This document shows positions 1 to 10,350 of a DNA stretch of 64,000 nucleotides, piece by piece. The stretch lies in NCBI GenBank assembly GCA_021787035.1, contig JAJYMM010000135.1, positions 1 through 64,000 of the forward strand. Direction: 5' to 3'. The position numbers and the translations under genes were made by a program. Origin of the DNA: Actinomycetes bacterium (GTDB lineage: Bacteria; Actinomycetota; Acidimicrobiia; Acidimicrobiales; Palsa-688). Under the pieces are notes generated by a model. The model ran no database searches and was not told the origin of the DNA. It saw nothing but the letters and a program-made list of their open reading frames with translations. Positions within the stretch are counted from its first letter, which is position 1, and each line of letters starts with the position of its first letter.

Positions 1-482
1 GCGGGCCTCCTCGTAGGCCTGGGCGGCCCTCTTCACCCGGGCCACGAGGCCCGCTGCCAAGTCCCTGAGGCCGGTCAAGGGGCCCTCGGCCACGACGCGC
101 TCGACGAGGCCGTCTGGGGGGGGACCGTCACGGACCGCCCGGCGGGTGACCGCCACGAGGGCCCCGGGGGGAGGGCCGCCCAGGTGGAAGTGCGCCCAGG
201 TGGAAGTGCGCCCAGATCGTGGCCGGGGCCGGGCCTGGTCGGCCTCCCCCCGGGGCTGGGCGGAGCGGTGGCGGTCACGGCGGCGTGGGGGGAGGCCGGC
301 GCCGGGCGGACCAGGGCAAAGAGGGCGCCATGGGCGGTGGCCCAGGCCGTCCCCCAGCGCCTGGCCAGGGCGTCTTGGCTCGTAGCCCCCACGAGGCCGT
401 CGGGGCCCCGAGGCGAGCACGAAATCACAGAACACGTCTGCCTCCAAGCGGGAGAGGCCATGGTGGGAGGCGAAGCAGCCAT
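1..482 (-). pseudogene. Decayed unrecognised gene, 3' end outside the window
   Basis: The minus strand keeps a protein-like composition in two different frames. One frame (about 482 down to 240) reads through words such as DGLVGATSQDALARRWGTAW. A second frame (about 225 down to 1) gives IWAHFHLGGPPPGALVAV, then DGLVERVVAEGPLTGLRDLA, and continues off the left edge with an alpha-helical tail. No single frame is open across both parts. A 16-bp tandem duplication at 181-212 lies at the junction and by itself shifts the frame. I do not recognise the family. It may be a pseudogene or a gene with assembly errors. Confidence 0.35.
181..212. repeat. 16-bp perfect tandem duplication
   Basis: The unit CAGGTGGAAGTGCGCC occurs twice back to back. 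Sixteen is not a multiple of three, so the duplication changes the minus-strand reading frame of the decayed gene around it. Deleting one copy joins a frame reading ATIWAHFHLGG to the downstream frame. Confidence 0.85.
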
Positions 483-523
483 GGAGTGGCTGCGAAGCCA
501 GCGACACTAGGCGCTAACCCACC

Positions 524-800
524 TAGCGACTGGCCGAGATCGTCGGGACAGCCGACTCGATGGTGACTGCGGTGGACAAGGCCCGCTTCATGCGGGGCGA
601 GTGGCCGAAGCCGGGTGCGGGTGCGGTCGTCGTCGACGGCAGCCGCAACCTTTGTGACCTCGAGTTCGATGGGGCGGTGCCGAGGGCGGGCTGCTCGCTC
701 CCGTGCCAGGAGGCGTCGGGCTCATGACATTGGCAGTCCTCTTGGAGAGGACGGTGGAGGCGGCCCTCGCACGTGTGCGCGATTCAAGCGATGACGCATT
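524..800 (+). pseudogene. folD: folD remnant (methylenetetrahydrofolate dehydrogenase/cyclohydrolase), 3' part
   Basis: The C-terminal third of a FolD protein is readable in two frames. From 524 the first frame reads LAEIVGTADSMVTAV, then KARFMRGEWPKPGAGAVVVD and DLEFDGAVPRAG, matching the FolD pattern of a DIVVAAVG-like strand, a KPGAVVIDVG-like strand and a GDVDF segment. After about 698 a different frame gives PGGVGLMTLAVLLERTVEAA, matching the family signature PVPGGVGPMT...LL.NTV.A. The NADP-domain loop between VVVD and DLEF is also shortened, and the N-terminal catalytic lysine region is absent upstream. FolD normally interconverts methylene-, methenyl- and formyl-tetrahydrofolate. This copy cannot make the enzyme and is a relic. 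Family assignment is from remembered motifs. Confidence 0.7.
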
Positions 801-875
801 GAGGCACGGAGGGACTTACGCAGTACCGGCCGTGAGCGCGTGTTGCAAAACGTCCCCTGAGCTACGCCGCGCTTC

Positions 876-1136
876 TCAAATCCCTCGGTAGACGTCGCGC
901 CGGTGCGCAACCCGGACGACAAGTACGAGTAGCACGGCGTCGTGGACTTCGTAGATGATGCGGTAGTCACGCACCCTTACGCGCAAGTAGGCCGTTCCCT
1001 TTAGCGGGACAGCCCCGGGTGGCCTCGGCACCGTGGCTAGAACGTCGATTGCCTGAGCGATCGAGGCTCTCGGGCCTTTGCGCAAGGAGCCAAGCTGTTT
1101 GAGAGCCGTCGGGCGGACCTCGACGGTGTAGGTCAG
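876..1136 (-). CDS. RelE/ParE-family toxin of a type II toxin-antitoxin pair
   Basis: The 86-residue product has the compact RelE fold pattern: an N-terminal strand TYTVEVRPTALKQLGSL, a helix, the basic strand GTAYLRVRVRDYRIIYEV and the C-terminal VVRVAHRRDVYRG. RelE-type toxins are ribosome-dependent mRNA endonucleases or, in the ParE branch, gyrase poisons; which applies here is not visible. Family-level alignment puts the first residue at a CTG codon (1134-1136) that overlaps the antitoxin stop; no ATG, GTG or TTG exists between that point and the preceding in-frame stop. The next alternative start is TTG at 1083-1085, which would remove the first strand. The start may therefore be lost or non-canonical. 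It sits directly after the broken antitoxin gene, in the usual antitoxin-first order. Confidence 0.65.
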   Translation of the reverse strand: MTYTVEVRPTALKQLGSLRKGPRASIAQAIDVLATVPRPPGAVPLKGTAYLRVRVRDYRIIYEVHDAVLLVLVVRVAHRRDVYRGI

Positions 1137-1377
1137 AGGCCCAGGGCCTTCTTCACCTCCGCCCAGGGGATCGAATCACCTTCTTCCTCCAGAGCTGCAC
1201 GGGCCTCGGCGATGTCAACCGCGTCCTCGGCTCAAGACGGTCCAAGTCTTCGGCGTCGATCACGGCGGCCAGGCGCCTGCCCAGCCGGTAGATGAACACC
1301 GGCTCATGGTTTCGCCGCGCCTCGTCGATTACATCGGCCAGGCGTTCCCTTGCCTCGGTCACCGTGATGCTGCCCAT
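1133..1377 (-). pseudogene. Phd/YefM-family antitoxin with a frameshift
   Basis: The N-terminal half begins MGSITVTEARERLADVID and runs to RRLAAVIDAEDLDRLE, the classic Phd/YefM DNA-binding domain with the AVI.ADDLE segment. After about 1229-1231 the frame is lost. The continuing antitoxin sequence, EDAVDIAEARAALEEEG then DSIPWAEVKKALGL and stop, is intact in a second frame and ends at 1133, overlapping the toxin gene. A one-base deletion or two-base insertion in the CCGAG tract would explain it. An intact version would be about 80 residues, normal for the family. It would bind and neutralise the RelE-type toxin and repress the operon. As sequenced, the toxin-binding C-terminus is out of frame. 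Confidence 0.7.
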
Positions 1378-2215
1378 GTACGAACCGTGCCACTCGTACA
1401 GGTCGAGCACGACCAGCCAGGGAGCGGAACGGCCCAACCCTGGGCTCATGGCCGCCGCGAGCGCCCTGCCGGGTGGCCCCGGTCTGGCCAATCCTATGCT
1501 CCACCAGCCTGACGAACAGTCAAAGTTTTAGTTTCCCCGGCAGGTTTTCGCTCGGCACGCGAAACGGCTTCCGAGAGGGACAAGGCGAGTGAGGCTTCTC
1601 GTGAGCCCACGGGGCGGCCACCCACTCGCCTATCTCTGGCCCCTCCCCTGCGACTCCAGCTCGCGCCGGCCGCTGCTGCCCCCAGGCCTCTGGGCCGGGC
1701 GGGCCGCCGACCCCGCCAGGCCGGCTGCCTGACAGTCCTTCGGCCATTATTGCACCGCCCCTCGGCGACATCCAGCGCCCGCTGACTAAGCGCCCGACCG
1801 CCGAGCGTGTACCCCGCAGCTTTGTGGGGCGTCTTACGACGTTCAGGTACGTATCACTGATAAGGCCACCCTCGGGAGCGAAAGCCCTGACGCTATCGAG
1901 CAGCACCGGGGGCCCCAGTAGCGAACGCGCTCAACTCCTTGCCAGCGATAGCACCGGTCACATGAGAGGGGAACGAACTGCTGTACATCGTCGCCCTCCA
2001 CCCTCAGGGCTGGCCCCACCATCGGCCAAGGCACACGGGACGCCTTGGTCGACTGCGCCCCGCTCAGCGCGGTGACGACGACCGTACGATCACAGTAACG
2101 ACGCAACCCCTTGCTCGAACAGCCACTGAAAAGGCCTAGCCGCTCGCAAAAACCACTTTACCTTATGGTCATGGTCCAGGGTTCTGCCACGTGGTTAGGC
2201 ACACAAGCCCAGCCG
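1378..2215. other. Long stretch without a supportable gene
   Basis: Open frames exist on both strands, but none shows a recognisable family, consistent codon use or a ribosome binding site. Together with the broken genes to its left this looks like a region of gene decay. Confidence 0.4.
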
Positions 2216-4137
<1,922 letters not shown>

Positions 4138-4845
4138 ATGGACGACGCCTTGTCGCAGACAAGCGACCCCGAAGAAGTAGAAGCCCGCCTGGCCATGCCA
4201 CTGTCCGAGGCCATGCTTACCCAACGCTCCGTCCGCCGAGTCGACCCTGGCCCCGTCGAGGACCGAACCGTGCTGCGCTGTATCGAGCTTGCGCTCCAGG
4301 CGCCTACTGCGTCCAACGCTCAAAACTGGGAGTTCATCGTCGTCAAAGACCAAGCCGTCAAGGCCGCTCTAGCCGCGCAGTACCGCCGGATCTGGGCCAT
4401 TTACGCAACCCTCGGGCGCTGGCGCAGCCGAGCCGCCCGCGATGACCGCGAGCAACGGGTCATGAGGTCGGTCGCCTGGCAGGTCAAGCACTTCGAGCAG
4501 ATCCCCGTCCTCGTCGTTTGCTGCTTGCGCCGCGGCCCGTGGCCCCCGCTTCTCCCCAAACCACCGCTCCTGGCCTCGAGCCACTATGGCTCAATCTACC
4601 CGAGCGCCCAGAACCTCCTGCTGGCCGCCAGGTCCGTCGGCTTGGGCGGGGCGCTCGTTACCCTGCCGCTGTGGTCAACCACCCTCGCTCGCCGGGCCCT
4701 CAGGTTGCCCCTGAACGTCGAGCCATGCTGCATCGTCACCCTCGGATGGCCGAAGGGGCGCTATGGGCCCAAGCCCCGGAGGCCCGTCGGTTCGGTCGCC
4801 CACCTTGACCAATACGGCAACCGACCATGGGATGGCCCCGCATAA
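4138..4845 (+). CDS. Nitroreductase family protein
   Basis: The 235-residue product fits the FMN-dependent nitroreductase family. It opens with a helix and the FMN-phosphate motif TQRSVRRVD, followed by a helix ending APTASNAQNWEFIVV, which is the usual S.QNW.F FMN-contact region. The middle carries YPSAQNLLLAARSVGLGGAL, the conserved helix at the dimer interface, and the end has a strand of the CCIVTLGWPKGRYG type with the GYP-like turn. These enzymes reduce nitro groups, quinones or activated double bonds with NAD(P)H; the substrate here cannot be told. A purine-rich AGGAG stands just before the ATG. It converges on the CE7 esterase gene and is probably a single transcription unit. Confidence 0.85.
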   Translation: MDDALSQTSDPEEVEARLAMPLSEAMLTQRSVRRVDPGPVEDRTVLRCIELALQAPTASNAQNWEFIVVKDQAVKAALAAQYRRIWAIYATLGRWRSRAARDDREQRVMRSVAWQVKHFEQIPVLVVCCLRRGPWPPLLPKPPLLASSHYGSIYPSAQNLLLAARSVGLGGALVTLPLWSTTLARRALRLPLNVEPCCIVTLGWPKGRYGPKPRRPVGSVAHLDQYGNRPWDGPA

Positions 4846-4938
4846 ACAAGATGGAGCCACCGGCCAGCCCGCCAGCAGGAGATGGCCCCGTCGGACCCCG
4901 CTCAGCCGGTCCCGGCTCCCCGCGAAGGGCACCCGAGG

Positions 4939-4965
4939 AGCTTCGCGCTGCGACGGCGCGAAGCT
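4939..4965. terminator. Perfect hairpin between convergent genes
   Basis: AGCTTCGCGC, a 7-base loop, then GCGCGAAGCT forms a perfect 10-bp stem. Its right arm overlaps the stop codon of the minus-strand esterase gene and it lies between the ends of two convergent genes. There is no long U tract, as is common in actinobacteria. It could end transcripts from both sides. Confidence 0.7.
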
Positions 4966-5962
4966 ATGCCGCCGTGACCTTGTCGGGGAAGGCCTGCGGC
5001 GGCTCGAGCGAAGCCAGCCACTCCAGCTGGACAGCCTGCTGAAACACAAGGCCGCCCTCGTGCTCGTTGAAGGGATACTCAACTATCCGCTTTTGCCCAC
5101 CGTAGTTATTGAACGCAGCATAAACCGTAGACGGCGGGCACACCGGGTCCATCAGCCCCACCGAGAACAACGCTGGCGCCTTGGCCCGCCTGACCAACCC
5201 CGCGACGTCAAAATAGGACAGAGTCGAAAATACAGTATCCATCTGGTCGCGATGGACCCTGAGGTAACGCACGATCTCGCCATAGGGGTCGCTCTCCGCG
5301 ATTTGCGTTGCCCTGGGGAAGTCGCACAAAAACGGCACGTCGGCTAGGGCCGCCCACAGATCCGGGACAACGGCAGCGACGAAAAGTGCGATGCCGCCGC
5401 CCTGGCTCGCGCCTGCAACCGCCACCCTGTCGCCCTCCACAAGGGGGTGGCCTCGGAGCGCCTCCAGCGCCAATACGGCGTCTGCGAAAACCCGACGGTA
5501 ATAGTAGTCGTGAGGGTCAAGTATGCCCCTCGTCATGAACCCGGGGTGCGAAGGGCCAGAGCCGACTGGGTCCGGCGTGTCGCCGCGGGACCAAAACGAG
5601 CCCTGACCGCGGACATCCATGAGAAGCGTCGCGTAACCGGCTAGCGTCCACGCGCTCACCTCGAGCGGCGACCCCCTCCCGCCTCCGTAACCCTGGAAGC
5701 GAACTACACCTGGGACGGGTGCCACTAGGTCCCGAGGCAAGTGGAGCCACGCACGAACGGGATGACCGCCGAACCCGGCGAACGTGACGTCGAATGTGTC
5801 GACAAGTGATAACCCTGTTTCCACCTTGGTGAATATCGGCGGCCAGGACGCGCCGCGGCTTTCATCCAATGTCTGGGACCAAAATTGGTCAAGGTCAGGT
5901 GGGCAAGCGAGCTCAGGGGAATAAGAAACGAGCTGGTCCTTTGGCAGGTCACAATAGGGCAC
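4964..5962 (-). CDS. CE7 family acetyl esterase (acetyl xylan esterase / cephalosporin-C deacetylase type)
   Basis: The 332-residue alpha/beta hydrolase has all CE7 signatures: DVRGQG (RGQ motif, about 117-121), GASQGG with nucleophile Ser186, the acid Asp272 in GLMDPVCPPST, and His301 in the NEHEGG (HE) motif. CE7 enzymes remove acetyl groups from short acetylated xylo-oligosaccharides or other acetylated sugars and are usually intracellular; no signal peptide is seen. The GTG start shares one base with the stop of the upstream hydrolase gene (TAGTG) and has a strong AAGGAGGA site, so it is translated as the last gene of the sugar uptake operon. The context suggests deacetylation of imported oligosaccharides. 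Confidence 0.9.
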   Translation of the reverse strand: MPYCDLPKDQLVSYSPELACPPDLDQFWSQTLDESRGASWPPIFTKVETGLSLVDTFDVTFAGFGGHPVRAWLHLPRDLVAPVPGVVRFQGYGGGRGSPLEVSAWTLAGYATLLMDVRGQGSFWSRGDTPDPVGSGPSHPGFMTRGILDPHDYYYRRVFADAVLALEALRGHPLVEGDRVAVAGASQGGGIALFVAAVVPDLWAALADVPFLCDFPRATQIAESDPYGEIVRYLRVHRDQMDTVFSTLSYFDVAGLVRRAKAPALFSVGLMDPVCPPSTVYAAFNNYGGQKRIVEYPFNEHEGGLVFQQAVQLEWLASLEPPQAFPDKVTAA

Positions 5963-6978
5963 TATGCTCCTCCTTCTCGGTCACGACGCGGCAAGGACCG
6001 CTGAGCGCCGCTGCCAGGAGCGACGCGCAGCCCTCCATCAGGCCCCCACTCGACGGGAAGGGGGCCCAGTAGCTCACCGAGGAAGTCCCGATCGTCCGCT
6101 CCGCAAAAGGCCATGAACCCCCACTCGCCCGCGCCCCTTTCGATGAGCTTTCCCGCATAGGGGGCCCCCAGGCTTCGGTCATCAGGCGTTTCTACCGGAC
6201 AATCGCCAGGAAGCCAGGGACCGGCGAAGTCCCTCGCCGACAATACGAAGGTTCCTCCGGGCCCGGGCCCACCCAGCCTCCGTTGCCTCTCTCGCGAGTG
6301 GTCCTCCGAGTGGCACGAGAACAAGATGAACCTCCCCCACTGGGTCTCTACGAGTTGGGGCACCTCCAACTGCGCGAACTCCCCTGGCTCGGTAAGGGGC
6401 GGTAGCACTTCCCAGGCCATGAGATCAGGGGACCGTGCCTGCCCGATCACGCCGGCACCATCTAGCTCACCAAGGCGCGAACGGGCGGTGACCAGTACAT
6501 GGAACTGGCTGTCTTCCTCACAACGAAACAGCCAGGGGTCGCGCCAAGCCTCGTCGCCCCCATGGTCTCGACCAATTACCGCGTACCATGCGGGGTCTGC
6601 CTCGAGCACAGGGTTCCCCTCGTATTTCCGCCAGTAGACCAGGTCGTCGGAGACCGCGAGCCCTATCCGCTGCACCAGCCCTCGCTCGCGCCGGCTCACG
6701 CCCGTATAAAGCATGTACCATCGCCCTTCATGGCCCACAGCACTGCCAGTCCAAGTCGCCAAGTCGTCCCAAGCGCCGGGCAAGCCCGGGTGGACGGCGT
6801 CGGGAAGGACCTTCCAGTCCCAAGCGTCGTCTGACACCGCATGGCCGATGGTCGCATTGTGGTGCCGGAGCGAAGCATCACCCAGGGACCGAGGCGCCTG
6901 CAAGTAGAAGAGGTGGAGCTCGCGCCGGTGGCGGAGGAACCAGAAGTCCCAGACCCACTTGTCTTCGAGGGCAAACAT
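5962..6978 (-). CDS. Clan-J glycoside hydrolase (GH32/GH68-like five-bladed propeller)
   Basis: The 338-residue protein shows repeated beta-propeller strands (SDDLVYWRKYEGNPVL, SPDLMAWEVLPP) and the three acidic residues typical of GH32/GH68 clan J: Asp11 in WVWDFWF, Asp147 in the RDP motif (AWRDPWLF) and Glu205 in EVPQLV, replacing the usual ECP. Family members cleave or transfer beta-fructosides such as sucrose, inulin or levan; relatives in GH43/GH130 act on other sugars, so the substrate is uncertain. There is no signal peptide, so it acts in the cytoplasm on imported sugar. The start was set at ATG 6978, 14 bases after the permease stop; an upstream start would overlap the permease gene. 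It is the fourth gene of the operon. Confidence 0.8.
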   Translation of the reverse strand: MFALEDKWVWDFWFLRHRRELHLFYLQAPRSLGDASLRHHNATIGHAVSDDAWDWKVLPDAVHPGLPGAWDDLATWTGSAVGHEGRWYMLYTGVSRRERGLVQRIGLAVSDDLVYWRKYEGNPVLEADPAWYAVIGRDHGGDEAWRDPWLFRCEEDSQFHVLVTARSRLGELDGAGVIGQARSPDLMAWEVLPPLTEPGEFAQLEVPQLVETQWGRFILFSCHSEDHSRERQRRLGGPGPGGTFVLSARDFAGPWLPGDCPVETPDDRSLGAPYAGKLIERGAGEWGFMAFCGADDRDFLGELLGPLPVEWGPDGGLRVAPGSGAQRSLPRRDREGGA

Positions 6979-6992
6979 GGCTGGCGCCGGCC

Positions 6993-7817
6993 CTAGCCCT
7001 TCAGGGACCCCTGGAGCAACGCCGTCACGAAATGGCGCTGGAAGACGATGAACAACATGATGGTGGGCATCAGGATGAGCAGTGACCCCGCCGACAACAG
7101 AGGGATGTTGGTCCCGTACTGGCCTTGAAACGCCGCGAGCGAGCCCGCCATGGTCCCATTGGTCGGGCTCTCCACCAAAACGAGCGAGAGCAGGAACTGG
7201 TTCCAAGTCCAGACAGACAGCAAGATCCCAAGGGAAGTCAGCGCCGGGCGCGCCAAGGGCACATGGACGCGCCAGAAAAGCTGCCAGGTTGTCGCCCCGT
7301 CAACGCGCGCTGCCTCCGAAAGCTCGCGGGGTGCATTTACGAAATGGGCCCTCATCCAATACACTCCAAAGGGCATAAAAAGGCCTATCAGAGGGAGGAT
7401 TATGGCCCATCGGCTTCCCAGCAAGCCCATGTGCCGCACCTCATAGTAAAGCGGCACAATGATGCCCTCGTAAGGCAACGTGAGGCCAAGCACAAAGAGG
7501 AGGAAAGCAATTTGGCCACCCCGGACGCGGAGGTGGCCGAGCGCAAACCCCGCCAGCGTCGCCATGAGAAGTGAAACGGGAACTACCCCTGCCACAATGG
7601 CGATGCTCGACTGGAGCATGGTGCCCATCTGCGCGGTTTGGAACGCTTTGACGAAGTTGTCCCAGTGGGGGTGGGCCGGCCACGAGATTCCGAGGGGGTA
7701 CGTCCCAGACGGGAAAAGCGCGCTGGTGAACATGCTCACCAGAGGCAACAAAGTGACAACCATGAGCGCAACAAGGAAACCGGTACCCATCAGTGAGTTG
7801 CGTCGGGCAACGATCAC
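6993..7817 (-). CDS. CUT1-family sugar ABC transporter permease (MalG/UgpE type)
   Basis: A 274-residue inner-membrane protein with six predicted hydrophobic segments and the cytoplasmic EAA loop EAARVDGATTWQLFWRV followed by VPLARPAL, the site that docks to the ATPase. This marks the second permease subunit of carbohydrate uptake transporters of family CUT1. The GTG start overlaps the stop of the first permease gene by four bases (GTGA), so the two are coupled. No ATPase gene lies in this operon; a shared MsiK-like ATPase elsewhere in the genome is the usual solution in actinobacteria. Confidence 0.92.
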   Translation of the reverse strand: MIVARRNSLMGTGFLVALMVVTLLPLVSMFTSALFPSGTYPLGISWPAHPHWDNFVKAFQTAQMGTMLQSSIAIVAGVVPVSLLMATLAGFALGHLRVRGGQIAFLLFVLGLTLPYEGIIVPLYYEVRHMGLLGSRWAIILPLIGLFMPFGVYWMRAHFVNAPRELSEAARVDGATTWQLFWRVHVPLARPALTSLGILLSVWTWNQFLLSLVLVESPTNGTMAGSLAAFQGQYGTNIPLLSAGSLLILMPTIMLFIVFQRHFVTALLQGSLKG

Positions 7818-8755
7818 TGCTGGTCACCCCTCCGCGCGGCCCATTGGATTGGGAGAATACAAATAATGACGAGGGCCATGAGCACAACTGCGAGAGCCGA
7901 TGCCAGCCCGACTTGGCGGTTTAGGAAGGCCAACTGGTAGATCTCGAGCCCGGGCACCATAGTCGCAAAGCCTGGCCCTCCCACCGTGGATATGTACACT
8001 ATGTCAAAAGCAGAGAGTGCGGCTATGACCGTCACCGTCACGCAAACGCTGATCTCTTGGCGCAGTCCCGGGAGGGTTATCGATACGAACTCGCGAAACG
8101 GCCCGGCACCGTCTAACTGCGCTGCCTCGTAGAGAGTGGCGTCGATCTTGCTCATGCCCGCAGAAAGCAGGACTGTGCACAAGCCCAACAACACCCAAGC
8201 GCCAATGACACCCACCGCCGGGAGTGCGGTTCCGAAATCTCCGAGCCATGACCGGGACAGGCTCCTCAAGCCCACGTTGTTCAGGACCTCGTCGATGGCC
8301 CCTGTCGTTGACATCATCCAGCTCCAAGCGATACCGGCCGCCACAAGCGGGATGACCTGAGGCAAGAACAAGACCGTCCTCGCCACGGAGCTCAGCCGGC
8401 CCGTCACGAACCGTCTCATCACCGTGGCCGTTGCGAGGCCAAGCACCACAGGAATGCCACTAAAAAAAAGGATCAGCTCAAACGCGTGGCCAATGACCGT
8501 CAAAAGCTGGTTATTGCTAAATACAGTGCCGTAGTTGGCAAGGCCGGCCCACCGAGCGGCCGCGACCCCGTCCCAATTGTAGAAAGAGTACCGGACCACC
8601 TGCACGATGGGCCAGAGCACGAAGGCGGCGTATGCCGCTAGCGCGGGCAATACAAACAGCCACCCTTGCAGGTGGAGACCGCGAGCCCTCTTGTTGGTGA
8701 GGGCTCGCAGAGCACCTGTTGCGCGAGGTGTGGTCTCCGAAATTGAGCTGAGCAT
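7814..8755 (-). CDS. CUT1-family sugar ABC transporter permease (MalF/UgpA type)
   Basis: A 313-residue membrane protein with a cytoplasmic N-terminus, a first membrane segment GWLFVLPALAAYAAFVLWP and the SFYNWDG periplasmic turn typical of the first permease subunit. The EAA loop reads YEAAQLDGAGPFREFVSI then LPGLRQE. It pairs with the downstream permease to form the channel. It follows the binding-protein gene after 13 bases. Confidence 0.92.
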   Translation of the reverse strand: MLSSISETTPRATGALRALTNKRARGLHLQGWLFVLPALAAYAAFVLWPIVQVVRYSFYNWDGVAAARWAGLANYGTVFSNNQLLTVIGHAFELILFFSGIPVVLGLATATVMRRFVTGRLSSVARTVLFLPQVIPLVAAGIAWSWMMSTTGAIDEVLNNVGLRSLSRSWLGDFGTALPAVGVIGAWVLLGLCTVLLSAGMSKIDATLYEAAQLDGAGPFREFVSITLPGLRQEISVCVTVTVIAALSAFDIVYISTVGGPGFATMVPGLEIYQLAFLNRQVGLASALAVVLMALVIICILPIQWAARRGDQQ

Positions 8756-8768
8756 TACCTAGCAGAGT

Positions 8769-10172
8769 CTAAGGTGCACTCAACTCTTGCTTATAAGCGG
8801 CTTGCACGGCTTGAAGGAGCTGGGTCGGCGTCTCCTGCCCAGCGAACAGCTTCTGGACGGCAGGCGTCAGGCCTTCAGCGTCGATCGACCCTGTGGCATT
8901 GGCGATAAAGCCCATCGCGCCGTCATCCTTCGCGATCACGTTGCCTGCCGCCAGAGTCTGAGCGGTAACCGTCCCAGGCTTCACCGGCGCGATGGGTAGG
9001 TTTGGCGGACCGCCGGGGTTTGAGCCGCCCTGCACCACGTTGAGCTCCCTCGCTGCTGGGTTGGTCGCCACCCAGTTAAGGAAGTACGCAGCACAATTGG
9101 CGTATTTTGCGGTGGCCGAGATGCCATAGGTGAGCGGGGCCGACATGGCCCCCTGCTTTCCGCCGGCGGTCAACGGCGGGAAGAGGAAGAAACCGTACTT
9201 CCCTGGGAAATGGCTGTCGAAGTTGCCAGATTCCCAGTCGCCGTCGAAGATGAAAACGCCCTGGCCGTGCTCGAACCTGCTCATCATGGTCTCGTACGGG
9301 ACCGCGTTGGCGTCGCTGTTGAAGTAGCCGTCCTTGATCCACTGGTCCAGGTGCTCGACAGCCTTCAGGTTGGCTGGGGTGTTGAAGGTCGCTTTCGGTT
9401 GATCGAACACCCACTTGTTGATGGCGCCCACAGAACCGCTACTGGCAATGTTGTAATCGGCCATCAGGTACTGAAGGGGGAAGATGAGGCCACCGTTACC
9501 TGCGCTATTGAACTGCTCAACCGGCAACAGGCCATCAGACTTCGCCTTGGCGAGCAGGGCATCGAATTGGGCCAACGTCTTCGGGGCGCTCGTCATGCCG
9601 ATCTTCGCCGCCAGGGCCTTGTTGTAAAACACGCCCGTCATGCTGTAATTGATACCCATGCCCCACAGCGGGCCCACCCCGGTGGGGGTGCCGCTCGGTG
9701 CAACCCGGAGCTGCGCCAAATCGGAAGCAGGAAACTTGTCCCACCCGAAGGTCTTGTAGTAGCCGTCCATGTTTTTAAGTAGGTGGTCCTTTACAAGACC
9801 GCTCCATGTGGGGATGCGGATGAGGTCAGGGGCGTTCGGCCCCGACATCCAAAGGGGAGCATCTTGGGTGAGGGCGGCAAAGGGCTCCTGGCGCACGTCC
9901 CATTTCACGTTGGGATGCTGCTTGGTAAACAGTTTCGCGAGGTCGATCGCGTCGGGGAAACCGGTTTCGAAGTAGCCCAACATGGTGATGGGCTTTGTCC
10001 CGCAGTTTGTGGCAAAGCTCGCGGGAGCGGGGCTAGGTGCTGCCGAGGCCACCGAGGTCACCGACGGGTTGGCGGCAAAGGCAGCGGCAAGAAGGGTTGC
10101 TACGGCTGGCGCTCGGAGCGCCGCGCTCACGCGGCGCCGGCGCGGGTTATTGGTTGCAGCGTTCAAGGTCAT
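8769..10172 (-). CDS. Extracellular solute-binding protein, CUT1 sugar ABC transporter
   Basis: The 467-residue family 1 binding protein has a basic N-terminus (RRRRVSAALRAP), a hydrophobic export segment and cleavage-like ASAAPSPAPA. The mature part has the expected two-lobed pattern: PITMLGYFETG then FTKQHPNVKW, GPNAPDLIRIP in the first lobe, and VFIFDGDWESGNF and YGISATAKYAN later. It would capture an oligosaccharide outside the membrane and pass it to the two permeases downstream. The start at 10172 was chosen because AAGGAGGAC stands immediately upstream; longer in-frame starts lack a signal. No lipobox cysteine is obvious, so the anchoring mode is unclear. It is the first gene of the operon, divergent from the LacI regulator. 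Confidence 0.93.
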   Translation of the reverse strand: MTLNAATNNPRRRRVSAALRAPAVATLLAAAFAANPSVTSVASAAPSPAPASFATNCGTKPITMLGYFETGFPDAIDLAKLFTKQHPNVKWDVRQEPFAALTQDAPLWMSGPNAPDLIRIPTWSGLVKDHLLKNMDGYYKTFGWDKFPASDLAQLRVAPSGTPTGVGPLWGMGINYSMTGVFYNKALAAKIGMTSAPKTLAQFDALLAKAKSDGLLPVEQFNSAGNGGLIFPLQYLMADYNIASSGSVGAINKWVFDQPKATFNTPANLKAVEHLDQWIKDGYFNSDANAVPYETMMSRFEHGQGVFIFDGDWESGNFDSHFPGKYGFFLFPPLTAGGKQGAMSAPLTYGISATAKYANCAAYFLNWVATNPAARELNVVQGGSNPGGPPNLPIAPVKPGTVTAQTLAAGNVIAKDDGAMGFIANATGSIDAEGLTPAVQKLFAGQETPTQLLQAVQAAYKQELSAP

Positions 10173-10274
10173 GTCCTCCTTGTTCGTCGCGGACGGGGTG
10201 AGCCGGCGAGCAGACTCGCTCGGCAGCGCGGCCAAAAGTCGTTCGGCCCCCTCCTCCAGCGTTGTCCTCCCTAG

Positions 10275-10292
10275 AGCTAAATCGGATTAGCT
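10275..10292. promoter_or_regulatory. LacI-type operator candidate
   Basis: AGCTAAATCGGATTAGCT is an 18-bp palindrome with six perfect outer pairs on each side and a central CG, the layout of LacI/GalR-family operators. It lies between the divergent LacI regulator gene and the sugar uptake operon and could control both. Confidence 0.65.
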
Positions 10293-10350
10293 AGCGAGGT
10301 TCATGTTGCCACAAGCCATTGGCACGTGTCAAGGAGGGTATGCTTCGGGC

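Noticed and set aside
1520-1906. Minus-strand 128-residue frame
   Set aside because: No ribosome site, odd composition and no family resemblance.
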